A stretch of DNA of 64,000 bases from JBJXGE01 sp046154185 (GTDB taxonomy: Bacteria > Planctomycetota > UBA8108 > UBA1146 > JAJFFE01): contig JBJXGE010000013.1 of assembly GCA_046154185.1 (NCBI GenBank), positions 1-64,000 of the forward strand. Direction: 5' to 3'. The notes under the pieces are model-generated. The model was not told where the DNA came from. It ran no database searches and worked only from the letters and a program-made list of their open reading frames with translations. This document shows positions 51,686 through 60,191 of the stretch, in pieces. Positions within the stretch are counted from its first letter, which is position 1. Each line of letters begins with the position of its first letter. A program made the position numbers and the translations under genes.

Positions 51686-53725
51686 ATGTCAAATGCTGAC
51701 CAAGAGTCGCGGCTGCTTGCGGAACTCAAGGAGTTCGCGGCCGCCAAGCCTCCGGACTATGATGTTTTTCTTGCGCGTCTGCTCGCTCATTTCGAAGCGC
51801 CGGTCGGCACGATTCACAGCATGAGTGCATCCACGGGGATGTTGCGCCTTGTCGCGCACGCCGGACTGCCGCCGGCATTGCTGCCAAAAGTGACTTCGAT
51901 TCCGCTCGGCAAGGGCATGGCCGGTCTCGCTGCGGAGCGACGCGTGCCAGTCGAGAGTTGCAATCTCCAAACCGACGCGACGGGCGATGTGCGCCCCGGC
52001 GCGCGTCTCACGCAAATGCAGGGGTCGATCTCCGTGCCGTTCTTTTGCGCCGAAGACTCCTCAGCCGAAAAAGTGGTGGGCGTGCTCGGCGTCGCGAAGC
52101 CGAATCCCTACGAATTCAATAGCGCGGAAAAACAACTGCTGTCCGCCGCCGGGAATTTGCTCGCCGCGTCCCTCGCAAAACTGCGATTCATCTTGATCGC
52201 GAGTCTGCTGTTCTTGATGACGCCTGCCGCGCGCGCCGACGAAGACTATCGCAATCCCGAATTGCGAGCGGCGAAAATCGCCGAAGGCCCGACGGCGCTG
52301 CCGATTTTGTTCGAGGCGCTCCAGCTGCAAGAACCCGCAGCGGATCAGCATGCGGCGCTGACATCGTTGATTCACGAGCTGATTCGCGGCCACTTGGGCG
52401 ATGAAAAGACGGAGCGTCTTTTGCTCTCTGAGTGCGCCAAAGCCTATCAAGAGGAGAAATACAAGTTACCGGTGCGACTCTTCGCGTTGCGGCTCATGGG
52501 GGATTTCAACACGAGTAACGCGATGCGATACCTGTACTACAAGATCAGCAACCCCGAGGCGAGGACGACCGTTATCGACGCGCTTGCCCACTCCCCGAAT
52601 CCAGCCGCTGGCAACCTGTTGCTGAAAGCCATTGATCTCGAGGAGACGTCGCCGGCGTTGCCAGATTTGCTCCGTGCACTCGGCCTGCGTCGTGACGGCA
52701 AAGCGACGACGGTTCTCATTCAACACTTGACGAGCGAGCGCGGCGACGTGGCGATCGCGGCCGTCGAAGCGCTGAGCCGCATTCCGTCGCTCGCGAGCGG
52801 TCAGGCGCTCATCGGCCTGATGGGCACTGAGACGCGCAAGGCTCAGCTCGCGCTCGTAGGGGTCGACATGGTGACGCAAGATCTCGAGCGCAATGGCCAG
52901 CCGAGTGTCGCGCTCGAACTCTATCGCAAGCTCGGCGAACAACCGCGCACCGATCGCGCCATCGCGATGGAATTGCGTGGCATCGGCCGCAGCGGTGGCG
53001 CGGCCGAGGTCCAGTATCTGCTCGAGCGTTTGGCGAAACTGCCGCCGGTTTGGCTCGAGTTGGGCGGGCAAACGGCGCTCGATCTCGGCGCTCGACTCGA
53101 CCCGGCGAAAGACAGTGAGCGGCTTCGAACGCTCTACAAGCAAGTTGCATCGCTGCTTTCGGAACGCTCTGGACCGCTGCGCTCGATCAAGTGGCGCTTG
53201 CGTGCGCTCGGCGAAACGCCGGAGCTCACAATCGAGGATGGAGTGGTTCGCCAGTGGTGGACAATCGGCGGTTTCTCGGTCGACTCTACGGAAGAATGGT
53301 CGAAGTCGTTTTTTCCTGAGACGACATTCGAACCGCTGAGCGTCACCGTGAGTCAGGATCGTTTCATGGAATGGCAGTCGGTCGTTGCCGAGCGCGCGGA
53401 CGCGAGCATCGATCTCTGCAAGCATCTTTCATCCGGCAAGATTGCGATTGCCTATGCGCTCGTGGATATCCAAGTCGAGTCCGCGCGCGACGTGGTACTC
53501 GAGGCCGGCAGCGATAACGGCCTGACCGTGTGGCTGAATGGAAACGCGTGTCATACCGACCTCAAAGCTCGAAAATTCGAGCCGGGGCAAGATCGCATTC
53601 CAGTCCGACTCAACGCCGGCTCCAATCGCTTGCTGCTGAAGATCTGCCGGTTACAGAACTCCTGGACTTTTCAGCTACGGCTCGTGGACTCCGACGGCAA
53701 ACCGGTCTCATTTAAGATGCGTTGA
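51686..53725 (+). CDS. GAF domain - internal signal/TM - HEAT repeats - jelly-roll fusion protein
   Basis: 679 aa from ATG 51686 (AGAGG upstream). Residues 1-~165 form a cytosolic-type GAF domain ('FLARLLAHFEAPVGTIHSMSASTGMLRLVAHAGLPP', 'PLGKGMAGLAAERRVPVES', 'SISVPFFCAED', 'VVGVLGVAKPNPYEFNSAEKQLL'). Residues ~166-185 'LRFILIASLLFLMTPAARAD' look just like a signal peptide with an ARA cleavage site, in mid-protein. HEAT-like repeats follow (~200-500) and a beta-rich C-terminal domain with 'AGSDNGLTVWLNGNACHTDL...VRLNAGSNRLLLKICRLQNSW' closes it, a pattern found in planctomycete secreted proteins. So the GAF part would be cytosolic and the rest periplasmic. It may have arisen by fusion of two genes. 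Confidence 0.85.
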   Translation: MSNADQESRLLAELKEFAAAKPPDYDVFLARLLAHFEAPVGTIHSMSASTGMLRLVAHAGLPPALLPKVTSIPLGKGMAGLAAERRVPVESCNLQTDATGDVRPGARLTQMQGSISVPFFCAEDSSAEKVVGVLGVAKPNPYEFNSAEKQLLSAAGNLLAASLAKLRFILIASLLFLMTPAARADEDYRNPELRAAKIAEGPTALPILFEALQLQEPAADQHAALTSLIHELIRGHLGDEKTERLLLSECAKAYQEEKYKLPVRLFALRLMGDFNTSNAMRYLYYKISNPEARTTVIDALAHSPNPAAGNLLLKAIDLEETSPALPDLLRALGLRRDGKATTVLIQHLTSERGDVAIAAVEALSRIPSLASGQALIGLMGTETRKAQLALVGVDMVTQDLERNGQPSVALELYRKLGEQPRTDRAIAMELRGIGRSGGAAEVQYLLERLAKLPPVWLELGGQTALDLGARLDPAKDSERLRTLYKQVASLLSERSGPLRSIKWRLRALGETPELTIEDGVVRQWWTIGGFSVDSTEEWSKSFFPETTFEPLSVTVSQDRFMEWQSVVAERADASIDLCKHLSSGKIAIAYALVDIQVESARDVVLEAGSDNGLTVWLNGNACHTDLKARKFEPGQDRIPVRLNAGSNRLLLKICRLQNSWTFQLRLVDSDGKPVSFKMR

Positions 53726-53891
53726 GCCGCCGGCACGCCCTCTTCCACCGTCGCACTTTTGGACGATCACTCCTGCCATCAGCCCGAATCAATGCGATCG
53801 TTATGCCCGCGCCCTCGTCAACGCCATCGCGAGCCAGGCCCGCCAGTTGCCTTTCTCCCACTGTACGTAATCGAGAGAGAGGCGGTGGAAC

Positions 53892-54305
53892 ATGACTCGG
53901 CAGCCCGCGACCAAAATGACGCTCGAGGAAGCGAATCGTCGCATTCCGCTCTTGAGCCGAATCGTTCAGGACGCGATGACGGCGCGCGAAAATGCCGAGA
54001 TCAAGCACCGCGTCATGGCTGAACTCACCGCGCCGCAGGCGAACGCCGCGGTGGTCACGCACATCGACAGACTCGCCGATCAACTCGAAAGATGGCTCCA
54101 TCGCATGGAGAGTTGCTCGCGAGAAGTCGAGGACCTGGGTGGTAGCTTGCACGATATCGAGCGCGGCGAGGTTCGCTTCCCCGGCGTCGTGAACGAGCTC
54201 CCCGTGCAACTGAGTTGGCGCTTCGGCGAGACTCGCTTCACCGCGAAACCGAAGCGCGCTGCGCACGCGCTCCACGAGCGACTCGCGGTGAGCGGCAACC
54301 GCTGA
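53892..54305 (+). CDS. DUF2203 family protein
   Basis: 137 aa. N-terminal helix pair 'TLEEANRRIPLLSRIVQDAMTAREN', long central helix, then the DUF2203 signature 'REVEDLGGSLHDIERGEVRFPGVVNELPVQLSWRFGETRF'. The family is widespread and uncharacterised; most members end in a Trp-His that is replaced here. Cytosolic, no membrane segment. A strong terminator follows at 54349-54378. The upstream neighbour ends 166 bp before. Confidence 0.85.
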   Translation: MTRQPATKMTLEEANRRIPLLSRIVQDAMTARENAEIKHRVMAELTAPQANAAVVTHIDRLADQLERWLHRMESCSREVEDLGGSLHDIERGEVRFPGVVNELPVQLSWRFGETRFTAKPKRAAHALHERLAVSGNR

Positions 54306-54348
54306 AGCGCGCGCAAGAACAGAAACCTCCATCTCCATCCTTCCCGGC

Positions 54349-54378
54349 AGGGGGCGTCACCGCCCCCTGTTTTTTTTA
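54349..54378 (+). terminator. strong Rho-independent terminator
   Basis: CAGGGGGCG / CGCCCCCTG with a TCAC loop, nine GC-rich base pairs, followed by eight T. It is the clearest intrinsic terminator in the window and ends the DUF2203 transcript. Confidence 0.95.
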
Positions 54379-54400
54379 ATTCACGCGCCACCGCCGGCCC

Positions 54401-54536
54401 TGGGAGCGCGGGCATCTTGCCCGCTCCGTTGAGGGCAACGCGACCGGTGGGTTCATCTCGCCAAACGTCGCGCGCATCGCCGCAGTTAACCCGCGTTCAT
54501 TGCCATCGCCAGCGGGCGAGACGCCCGCGCTCCCAG
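54401..54536. repeat. 136-bp inverted-repeat element of REP/MITE type
   Basis: Left arm 54401-54425 and right arm 54512-54536 are reverse complements over 25 bp with two mismatches; each arm itself folds (GCGGGC / GCCCGC). Read on the minus strand it yields a 'SAGVSPAG'-like peptide, and this kind of intergenic palindrome is, to my knowledge, scattered through planctomycete and related genomes. It sits between a terminator and the M50 protease gene, as such elements do. Confidence 0.7.
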
Positions 54537-54670
54537 CAGCGCATCGAAATCGGCAAGAATGGCAGCGGCTCGACGCCGTCAGGCGGCGGTGCGGTTCAAT
54601 GCGGCGATGAGTGCCGGAACGAGAATTGCTAAGGAGAAGCAGTCGTCGGTCGAACTGCTGAAAGGCTCGG
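54537..54670. other. remaining intergenic sequence before the M50 protease
   Basis: With the terminator and REP-like element this is a 365-bp gene-free gap (54306-54670). Beyond those two features I see nothing definite. A weak AAGGAG at 54632-54637 is too far upstream to serve the protease ATG. Confidence 0.35.
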
Positions 54671-55609
54671 ATGCCACTCTTGAGAATCGTGCTGCGGATC
54701 TTGCTCGCGGGCGGCGTGCCCCTCACGCGCATCGCTGGAATTCCCGTGACGCTGAGTTTGTCGTTCTTTCCGATGGCGCTGTTCTTGATCGTGATGATGA
54801 GCCAAAACGCGCCGCCCTGGGCGGCGGCATTGTTCATCGTGCTACTTTTCGGCAGTGTGCTCTTGCACGAGTTTGGTCATGCGCTGACCGCCCGACACTA
54901 CGGCATCGTCACGAGCCGCATCTCGCTTCACTTTTTCGGCGGCGTGGCCCGCATGGATCGCGAACCGCGTCGGCCGCTCGAGGAATTTTGGATCGCGAGC
55001 GCCGGGCCAATAGTCAGCCTGTGCATCGCGAGCTGCGCTTTTCTCGGCACTCAAGCGGCGGTCGCGTTAGAACTCGCCGACGTCGGCCGCAAACTGTTGA
55101 GCGATCTGTTCATCATCAATCTCATGCTAGGACTCTTCAATTTGCTGCCGGGCTATCCGATGGACGGCGGACGCTTGTTGCGCGCTTTCCTCTGGAAACG
55201 CTGGCGCAATCAACGACGCGCCACGCTCGCCGCCTCGCGGGGTGGTGAAATCGTTGGCTACGGTCTCGTCGCCCTCGGGCTCTTCGAGGTCTTTCAGAGT
55301 CATGTTGTTCAAGGGTTCATGACGGCGCTGATGGGGTTCTTCATCAACGGACTCGCGGCTTCGCATCGCGCGTTGGCGCTCGCGCGAACTGGCGACTTCG
55401 TGCTACCGGACGGACACCAAGAGGCGTGGGATCGGCGCCAACAGTCGGAGTCGACGTCGAGCGATCCAACCGCGGGTCGGTATGTGCACTATGAAATGGT
55501 CGATACTGCACGGCGCGCCGCGCGCGAACCGCATATCGTCAGCTACTTGATCCGCCACCCCGACGGCCGGGAGGAAGTGCGCGAGTATCGTCGCACCTTG
55601 GATACTTGA
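54671..55609 (+). CDS. site-2 protease-like M50 membrane metalloprotease
   Basis: 312 aa with about six membrane helices. Zinc motif 'LLHEFGHALTARHYGI' (HExxH) at ~65-80, partner Asp in 'NLLPGYPMDGGRLLRA' (~157-172), and 'HFFGGVARMDREPRRPLEEFWIASAGP' as in S2P-like proteases. No CBS domain. The ~85-residue hydrophilic C-terminus ends 'IVSYLIRHPDGREEVREYRRTLDT'. Intramembrane cleavage releases membrane-tethered factors such as anti-sigma proteins; the membrane anti-sigma at 47 kb is a conceivable but unproven substrate. Start could be the ATG at 54671 as annotated; it lacks a strong Shine-Dalgarno. Confidence 0.94.
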   Translation: MPLLRIVLRILLAGGVPLTRIAGIPVTLSLSFFPMALFLIVMMSQNAPPWAAALFIVLLFGSVLLHEFGHALTARHYGIVTSRISLHFFGGVARMDREPRRPLEEFWIASAGPIVSLCIASCAFLGTQAAVALELADVGRKLLSDLFIINLMLGLFNLLPGYPMDGGRLLRAFLWKRWRNQRRATLAASRGGEIVGYGLVALGLFEVFQSHVVQGFMTALMGFFINGLAASHRALALARTGDFVLPDGHQEAWDRRQQSESTSSDPTAGRYVHYEMVDTARRAAREPHIVSYLIRHPDGREEVREYRRTLDT

Positions 55610-55677
55610 GTCTCCCGCGCCTCCCGCTGAACTGATCAACGTAGGCTCTTGCGCCGCCGCGTCGAATCAAGGATGAG

Positions 55678-56754
55678 ATGTCTTCGAGGAGGCGGCGCAT
55701 GTGGCTCGCGATTGGGATAGTGTCGGTTCCGTTGTTCGCGTTTGGGCTGTGGAGTCTTGTCGTCGAGTCGCGTCGGTTTATTCGAGCGCGAAACGCCGGC
55801 GAATTGCTGCGCTTGCCAGTCGTCGCGCGACAGGAACTCACCTTCGTGAACGCCGGGCCCGTCGTACTTCAGTTTGAGAGTCGTGCCGTCCATTCAGCGT
55901 TGCGCGGCCTTGAGTTTCAACTGCTCGAGAACGCGAGCGGGCGCGAGCTGCGCGGGCGTAGAGTCTGGTTCACATCGCTTCGCCGTGCGCGCTCCGGCGC
56001 GCGCAACGTCGAGTATTTGCGCTACGACGTCGAATCGCCGGGACTCCACCGACTCGAAATCACTGGCCTCGACGAACGACATCTCGAACCGCAACACGCG
56101 GTGGTCTTCGCCCGTCCGCTTGATCGCGCCGTCGCGCGTTTTGTCATTGCGCTGACACTGTCCCTCGTCGCCATCGTAGCGGGCGCCGTCGCGTCGGCGT
56201 TGGCACTCTCGGAAAGCGCGAATGTCCTGCAGCGTGCTGTGTGGCTCCTCGAAGGAGGTCGCATCGGCGAAGGTCGTGCACTCCCGCGCTACCAAGCAGA
56301 TCTCGAGAGCTGGCGCGAAGTGCGCATTCGAACCGTCCAACTTTCGTTGCGCGTTCCCGATAATTGGCGCGAGGAAGTGCGCACCGACGCGCGCCTGATC
56401 TTGCGTTCCTTGACGGAAAACGTGACCGAGACGCTCCGCATCCAATGCGTGCCGGTTCCGGATCGCTCCACACCAGAAGCGTGGGTGCAAAAGACGTTTC
56501 GCACGGCACAGGAGATGTTCGAGCGTGGCGACATCGAAGGTTATGAGGAGCGCCGGCTCGACGACGTCGACGGTGTGTTGCTGATCGGAGCGGCGAGCGC
56601 GCCGCACTTGAGTTGGATCGGCTTCCGACAAGTCGGCAGCCAGTTGCTTAGGATCGAACTCGACTTCAGCGCGGAGTTTCGCGAAGGGGCTTCCTCGGCT
56701 TCCGAAGCGCACTTCTCGCTCGTGCTAGATACGGTTCACTTCGGCGGCGATTAA
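55678..56754 (+). CDS. hypothetical two-TM membrane protein
   Basis: 358 aa. A membrane helix at ~8-29 (MWLAIGIVSVPLFAFGLWSLVV) and another at ~155-178 (FVIALTLSLVAIVAGAVASAL) enclose a ~125-residue extracytoplasmic beta-rich domain ('RQELTFVNAGPVVLQFESRAVHSALRGLEFQLLENASG', 'PGLHRLEITGLD'). After the second helix is a ~180-residue cytosolic part with 'VQLSLRVPDNWREEVRTDARLILRSL', 'WIGFRQVGSQLLRIELDFSAEF'. I recognise no family. It follows the M50 protease by 68 bp on the same strand. Confidence 0.75.
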   Translation: MSSRRRRMWLAIGIVSVPLFAFGLWSLVVESRRFIRARNAGELLRLPVVARQELTFVNAGPVVLQFESRAVHSALRGLEFQLLENASGRELRGRRVWFTSLRRARSGARNVEYLRYDVESPGLHRLEITGLDERHLEPQHAVVFARPLDRAVARFVIALTLSLVAIVAGAVASALALSESANVLQRAVWLLEGGRIGEGRALPRYQADLESWREVRIRTVQLSLRVPDNWREEVRTDARLILRSLTENVTETLRIQCVPVPDRSTPEAWVQKTFRTAQEMFERGDIEGYEERRLDDVDGVLLIGAASAPHLSWIGFRQVGSQLLRIELDFSAEFREGASSASEAHFSLVLDTVHFGGD

Positions 56755-56778
56755 GCGTCACGCGGTTGACGAAATTTC

Positions 56779-57507
56779 TTACGAGCGCGGCGCCACGACC
56801 AGCGACTTCTCCAGCCAATAGAGCTGCCGACGCAACGACGCTTCAATGGCGCAGCCGGCGCTTGACTCAAGCAACTGAGCAAGCTGAGTCTCGAGTTGTC
56901 GCTTGGAGATCAAGCCCTCGTGCGCCATGATTTTGGCGAAGCGCACACGTCGATCGCGTTCGATCTCCGCGAGCCGCAGCACCGCCGCGTCGATCTGCGG
57001 ATACCCGCGCACACCGCGTTCGAGTAGCTCACGCACGAGAATCAGTTCGCGCGCCTCGGCGTTCCGCTCGCGCGCCTTCTCAGCGTCGTGCCACTGCGTC
57101 GCCAGCGCTTTCTTCATCACTTCGATGCGTCGCTCCGACTCGCGCGCACCAGCGCTGACCGTCGCTCGGCATTTATCGCTATCGTCGAAATGCACCACGT
57201 TCCCGTGCTCGTCGAGGTAAGCGACGAACGGCGAGAATCGTGCGCCGGCATACGCGAGGAGCTCCTTGACGGTCTCGCCCGTCGCTTGCACGGTCACCCA
57301 ACCTGCCGGTGTTTTCAGCGGTTGGCCAAGATCCTTCGTATCCGGTATGTCGACGATAACCCGCTTTCCGAGCGTCGCTGTCAAGCAACTCGGAATCTGC
57401 GAAGTGGTCCGATCTGCCGCCACGGCGATCGCACTCATCGATGTCACGAATGTCGCGGCGAGCCACGAACACACCGCCGCGCATGCGATCCGGTTGATTC
57501 GGTTCAT
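56779..57507 (-). CDS. exported coiled-coil protein, function unknown
   Basis: 242 aa. Signal peptide 'IACAAVCSWLAATFVTSMSAIAVAAD'. A small N-terminal domain 'LGKRVIVDIPDTKDLGQPLKTPAGWVTVQATGETVKELLAYAGARFSPFVAYLDEHGNVVHF' is followed by ~110 residues of charged helix ('SERRIEVMKKALATQWHDAEKARERNAEARELILVRELLERGV') and a final Cys-containing helix. No family recognised. Its start overlaps the zf-TFIIB gene stop by 4 bp (ATGA), so it is translated from the same message after it. Confidence 0.75.
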   Translation of the reverse strand: MNRINRIACAAVCSWLAATFVTSMSAIAVAADRTTSQIPSCLTATLGKRVIVDIPDTKDLGQPLKTPAGWVTVQATGETVKELLAYAGARFSPFVAYLDEHGNVVHFDDSDKCRATVSAGARESERRIEVMKKALATQWHDAEKARERNAEARELILVRELLERGVRGYPQIDAAVLRLAEIERDRRVRFAKIMAHEGLISKRQLETQLAQLLESSAGCAIEASLRRQLYWLEKSLVVAPRS

Positions 57508-58400
57508 TTGTGAACTTTCCCAATCATCCGCAGAATCGCCCCGATCGCCGTGCCGAGAAGCCCGCCGATGTCGCCGTGCTTAGGCCACGCGCCGGTCGGG
57601 AGAATCGGCACCGGTGAATTGCCTTTGAGTTCTCGCCGTGCTCGTCGCGCTGCTTCGGTCGCCCGCTCCTCTTGCTCGCGTGTGCGTTTTCGAGATCGTG
57701 CCATGCCACCCGATTCGACAAAGTCGACGATGCGTTCCAATTCGAACGCATCGAGCCAAAAACCATGACCACGACACGAATCGACAATAACGCCGGAAGA
57801 ACTCGCGAAGTTCTTTCGGTGCATACGCTGACTGCATTGCGGACACTTGATATACCGCACTTCGTCGGTCCCTGGGTGCGGCGCGACGCGCTCTAACTTC
57901 GTCAACTTGGCTATGGCCTCACCGAGCGATGCGTCCTCGCGCGCATCGAGGATACTCTCGAAGAGGGCATCTGGCAGCCACAGCCCACCACATGCCGAAC
58001 ACTCATCGAAGCGGCCGCGCGGCAACACGCGCGCGACGAGGCTTTCGCGGTCGCAACGCGGACAATTCGGCGTGGCGGCCTTCTCGGTCAAGTTTTCGGG
58101 TCGGATCGCGACGCCACAGGCGCTGCAAAACTGTGCGCCTTTGAGCATCCGCGCAAAGCACTCGGGGCAGATCTGCCCAATATTGAATTCAGTGAGCGCG
58201 ACTTCCGATTTGCAGTAACCACAAGTTTTCGCGGCGGACTTGAGCGGCGCCCCGCACGCCGAGCAATGTGCGATCTCGGCGTCGCGCGCGCGCACCACCG
58301 GGATCTTGACTTGTCGCCCGCAATGACAGCGAATCTGCGAGTTTGGTTTGAGATCGCCGACATCAAATTGATGATGGCAGTGGCCACACGCGACGAGCAA
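57504..58400 (-). CDS. zf-TFIIB zinc-ribbon protein
   Basis: 298 aa rich in paired cysteines: 'CGHCHHQFDVG', 'CHCGRQV', 'CSACGAPLKSAAKTCGYCKSE', 'ICPECFARMLKGAQFCSACG', 'NCPRCDRESL', 'DECSACGGLWLPDALFESIL' and 'KCPQCSQRMHRKNF..SSGVIVDSCRGHGFWLDAFELERIVDFV'. The last two are classic zf-TFIIB half-ribbons; the FW/GLWLP motif is diagnostic. About seven CxxC sites could bind three to four zinc ions. It ends in a short hydrophobic stretch 'GGLLGTAIGAILRMIG'. Role unknown; not a transcription factor necessarily. Co-translated with the secreted coiled-coil protein. Confidence 0.9.
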   Translation of the reverse strand: MLVACGHCHHQFDVGDLKPNSQIRCHCGRQVKIPVVRARDAEIAHCSACGAPLKSAAKTCGYCKSEVALTEFNIGQICPECFARMLKGAQFCSACGVAIRPENLTEKAATPNCPRCDRESLVARVLPRGRFDECSACGGLWLPDALFESILDAREDASLGEAIAKLTKLERVAPHPGTDEVRYIKCPQCSQRMHRKNFASSSGVIVDSCRGHGFWLDAFELERIVDFVESGGMARSRKRTREQEERATEAARRARRELKGNSPVPILPTGAWPKHGDIGGLLGTAIGAILRMIGKVHK

Positions 58401-58411
58401 TGGTCGACCTC

Positions 58412-58455
58412 TCTCTAAGAGCGCGGCGCCGGAACCGGCGCGACGCTGCTAGAGA
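58412..58455. other. 44-bp imperfect inverted repeat
   Basis: Arms TCTCTA...GCGCCGG and CCGGCGC...TAGAGA pair at 17 of 21 positions around a 2-nt centre. Located between the MauG-like gene stop and the zf-TFIIB gene start on the minus strand. No T-run follows, so it may be a Rho-independent terminator only weakly, or an operator. Confidence 0.4.
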
Positions 58456-58509
58456 ATACCTCGACGACCATTGCACGCAAGAAGAGAGGACTCGGAAGCC
58501 TCGACCCCC

Positions 58510-60027
58510 TCAGTTCCCACAACCGAGCGCGTCCGTCGTCGGGTCCGGACCGTGTGAGTAGTCGGTCGGCGCCGGCAGTGGCGGCGCGGACCCGAAGAGT
58601 CGAGTTAGCATGGTAATCGCGTCGGCAATATTGATGCCGCTATCGTCGTTGGCATCCGCCGCATCGAGACACGCCGGCGCCGCGCCGTCGTTAAAGATGA
58701 ACGCGAGTACATGCAGCGCATCCGCCAAGTCGAACGCGTCGTCGGCGTTCGAGTCGCCGCGCCGAAAGGTCGGTCGCAAGGTCGGGCGGTCAAATGGTGG
58801 CAGCTCGTTCTCGACGCGCGGATCGGTCAGCGCGTTTTCGAGGAAATCGCGCAGCTGAGTGAGCTGTAACGCGCTCAGTCCCATCGGCTCAATGAGCGGA
58901 CTTTGATCGTCTTCGAAATCGCCACCGGCGTTATAGAAATCGAGCACTTCTTGGAGTGTCGCCTTGCCACCGTTATGGAAATAAGGCGCACTCAGTTTCA
59001 CGTTGCGTAGTGTCGGCGTTTTGAAGCGTCCGGCGTCGTTCGGGTCGCCGGTCACTTCCATGCGTCCCAAGTCTTCGCTCGACGGACGCAGCCCGACATT
59101 GTGAAACTGTTGATCCGTTGCCAACTGTCCGCCGTGACACGGCACGCAGTTGTTGACCAGCACTTGGCGGCCTTGGTTTTGTGCCGGCGTGAGCGAACCC
59201 GGAATGCCGGCGAGGAAGGAGTCGAACGGCGATTGATTCGGCACGAGAGTGCGTTCGTACGTGGCAATGGCGAAAGCGATGCGCCGTGCACTGATCTGCG
59301 TGGTCCCGAACGCCGCCGCGAAGAGTTGCGGATACGTCGGCGCGGCCGCGATGGCCGCTGCCATGTCGCTTGGAATGTCTGTCGCGTAGGCGAGCGGCGT
59401 CACGTTCTCGAGTTTTATTCGCACGGCGTCCCAGGTTCGTCCCTCGGCGCCCATTTCGACGCTGGAGAGAATCGGACCGAGGGCTTGCGCCTCGAGCCCG
59501 CCGCCAATCGGAATCACAACGGTGCCGGTTTCGGGATCGACGAAGCTCGGCCCCGACCGACCGTCCCAGAACTGGAGCGGTGAGTAAGCGGCCGCGACGA
59601 CGCTTTGACTGCTGCGACGCGTCACCTGACGCTCTGGATAAAACGTGCCGTCGTCGAGCCACGCACCATCGAGCTCTTGCGAGACCACGCCGATGGACCC
59701 AGCGACATCATCGGCGGTTCCGAAGATCGCGTCAGCGCCCGGGTGCACGGAGTGCGCGCTGGAGGTGCGCGGATCTTGCCCCGCCACTCCCGGAATATGG
59801 CAACTTCCGCAGGCGATGGTGTCGTCGCTCGACAATTGCTCATCCCAGAAGAGAATCTTGCCGAGGACCGCCTTGGCCGCGGTGATCGGGTTCTGAGGCG
59901 GCACCAGCGGAGGTGGCAAAGGTCCAAGCGGCGGCGGTGGTTGGGTGAATCCTGGCGCGGCGATGAGGAACAAGAAAAGGCCAATCGCGCTCGTCGTGCA
60001 CAACGGCCGAATCGTCGACGCTTTCAC
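58510..60027 (-). CDS. MauG/cytochrome c peroxidase-like dihaem protein with C-terminal EF-hand module
   Basis: 505 aa from GTG 60027 with GGAGG upstream; an ATG at 60084 would place 19 residues before the signal peptide. Signal 'RPLCTTSAIGLFLFLIAAPGFTQ' then a Pro-rich spacer. Two CxxCH haem sites: 'IACGSCHIPG' (~95) and 'VNNCVPCHGGQL' (~300), with 'LGKILFWDEQLSSDDTIAC', 'SPLQFWDGRSG' and 'FKTPTLRNVKLSAPYFHNGGKATLQEVLDFYN' typical of the bacterial CcpA/MauG family. Reduces hydrogen peroxide or oxidises a protein cofactor in the periplasm. The last ~85 residues repeat the 'FRRGDSNADDAFDLADALHVLAFIF' / 'CLDAADANDDSGINIADAITMLTRLF' EF-hand pair of the protein at 50.6 kb, an unusual attachment for this enzyme. 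Confidence 0.93.
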   Translation of the reverse strand: MKASTIRPLCTTSAIGLFLFLIAAPGFTQPPPPLGPLPPPLVPPQNPITAAKAVLGKILFWDEQLSSDDTIACGSCHIPGVAGQDPRTSSAHSVHPGADAIFGTADDVAGSIGVVSQELDGAWLDDGTFYPERQVTRRSSQSVVAAAYSPLQFWDGRSGPSFVDPETGTVVIPIGGGLEAQALGPILSSVEMGAEGRTWDAVRIKLENVTPLAYATDIPSDMAAAIAAAPTYPQLFAAAFGTTQISARRIAFAIATYERTLVPNQSPFDSFLAGIPGSLTPAQNQGRQVLVNNCVPCHGGQLATDQQFHNVGLRPSSEDLGRMEVTGDPNDAGRFKTPTLRNVKLSAPYFHNGGKATLQEVLDFYNAGGDFEDDQSPLIEPMGLSALQLTQLRDFLENALTDPRVENELPPFDRPTLRPTFRRGDSNADDAFDLADALHVLAFIFNDGAAPACLDAADANDDSGINIADAITMLTRLFGSAPPLPAPTDYSHGPDPTTDALGCGN

Positions 60028-60191
60028 CAGGATCCACCTCCACCTTCGAACAAACAATCCACTCCCAAACCACAAGCCCCTCATGGGGTTTAGTATTAAA
60101 CGGACGCGGGACAGTCACGAGGACAGACATTTTCCAGAATGTTTGGAAAACGCCGCCGACCGGAGGCGGTCGTCGACGCAAGGGGCGCAAC

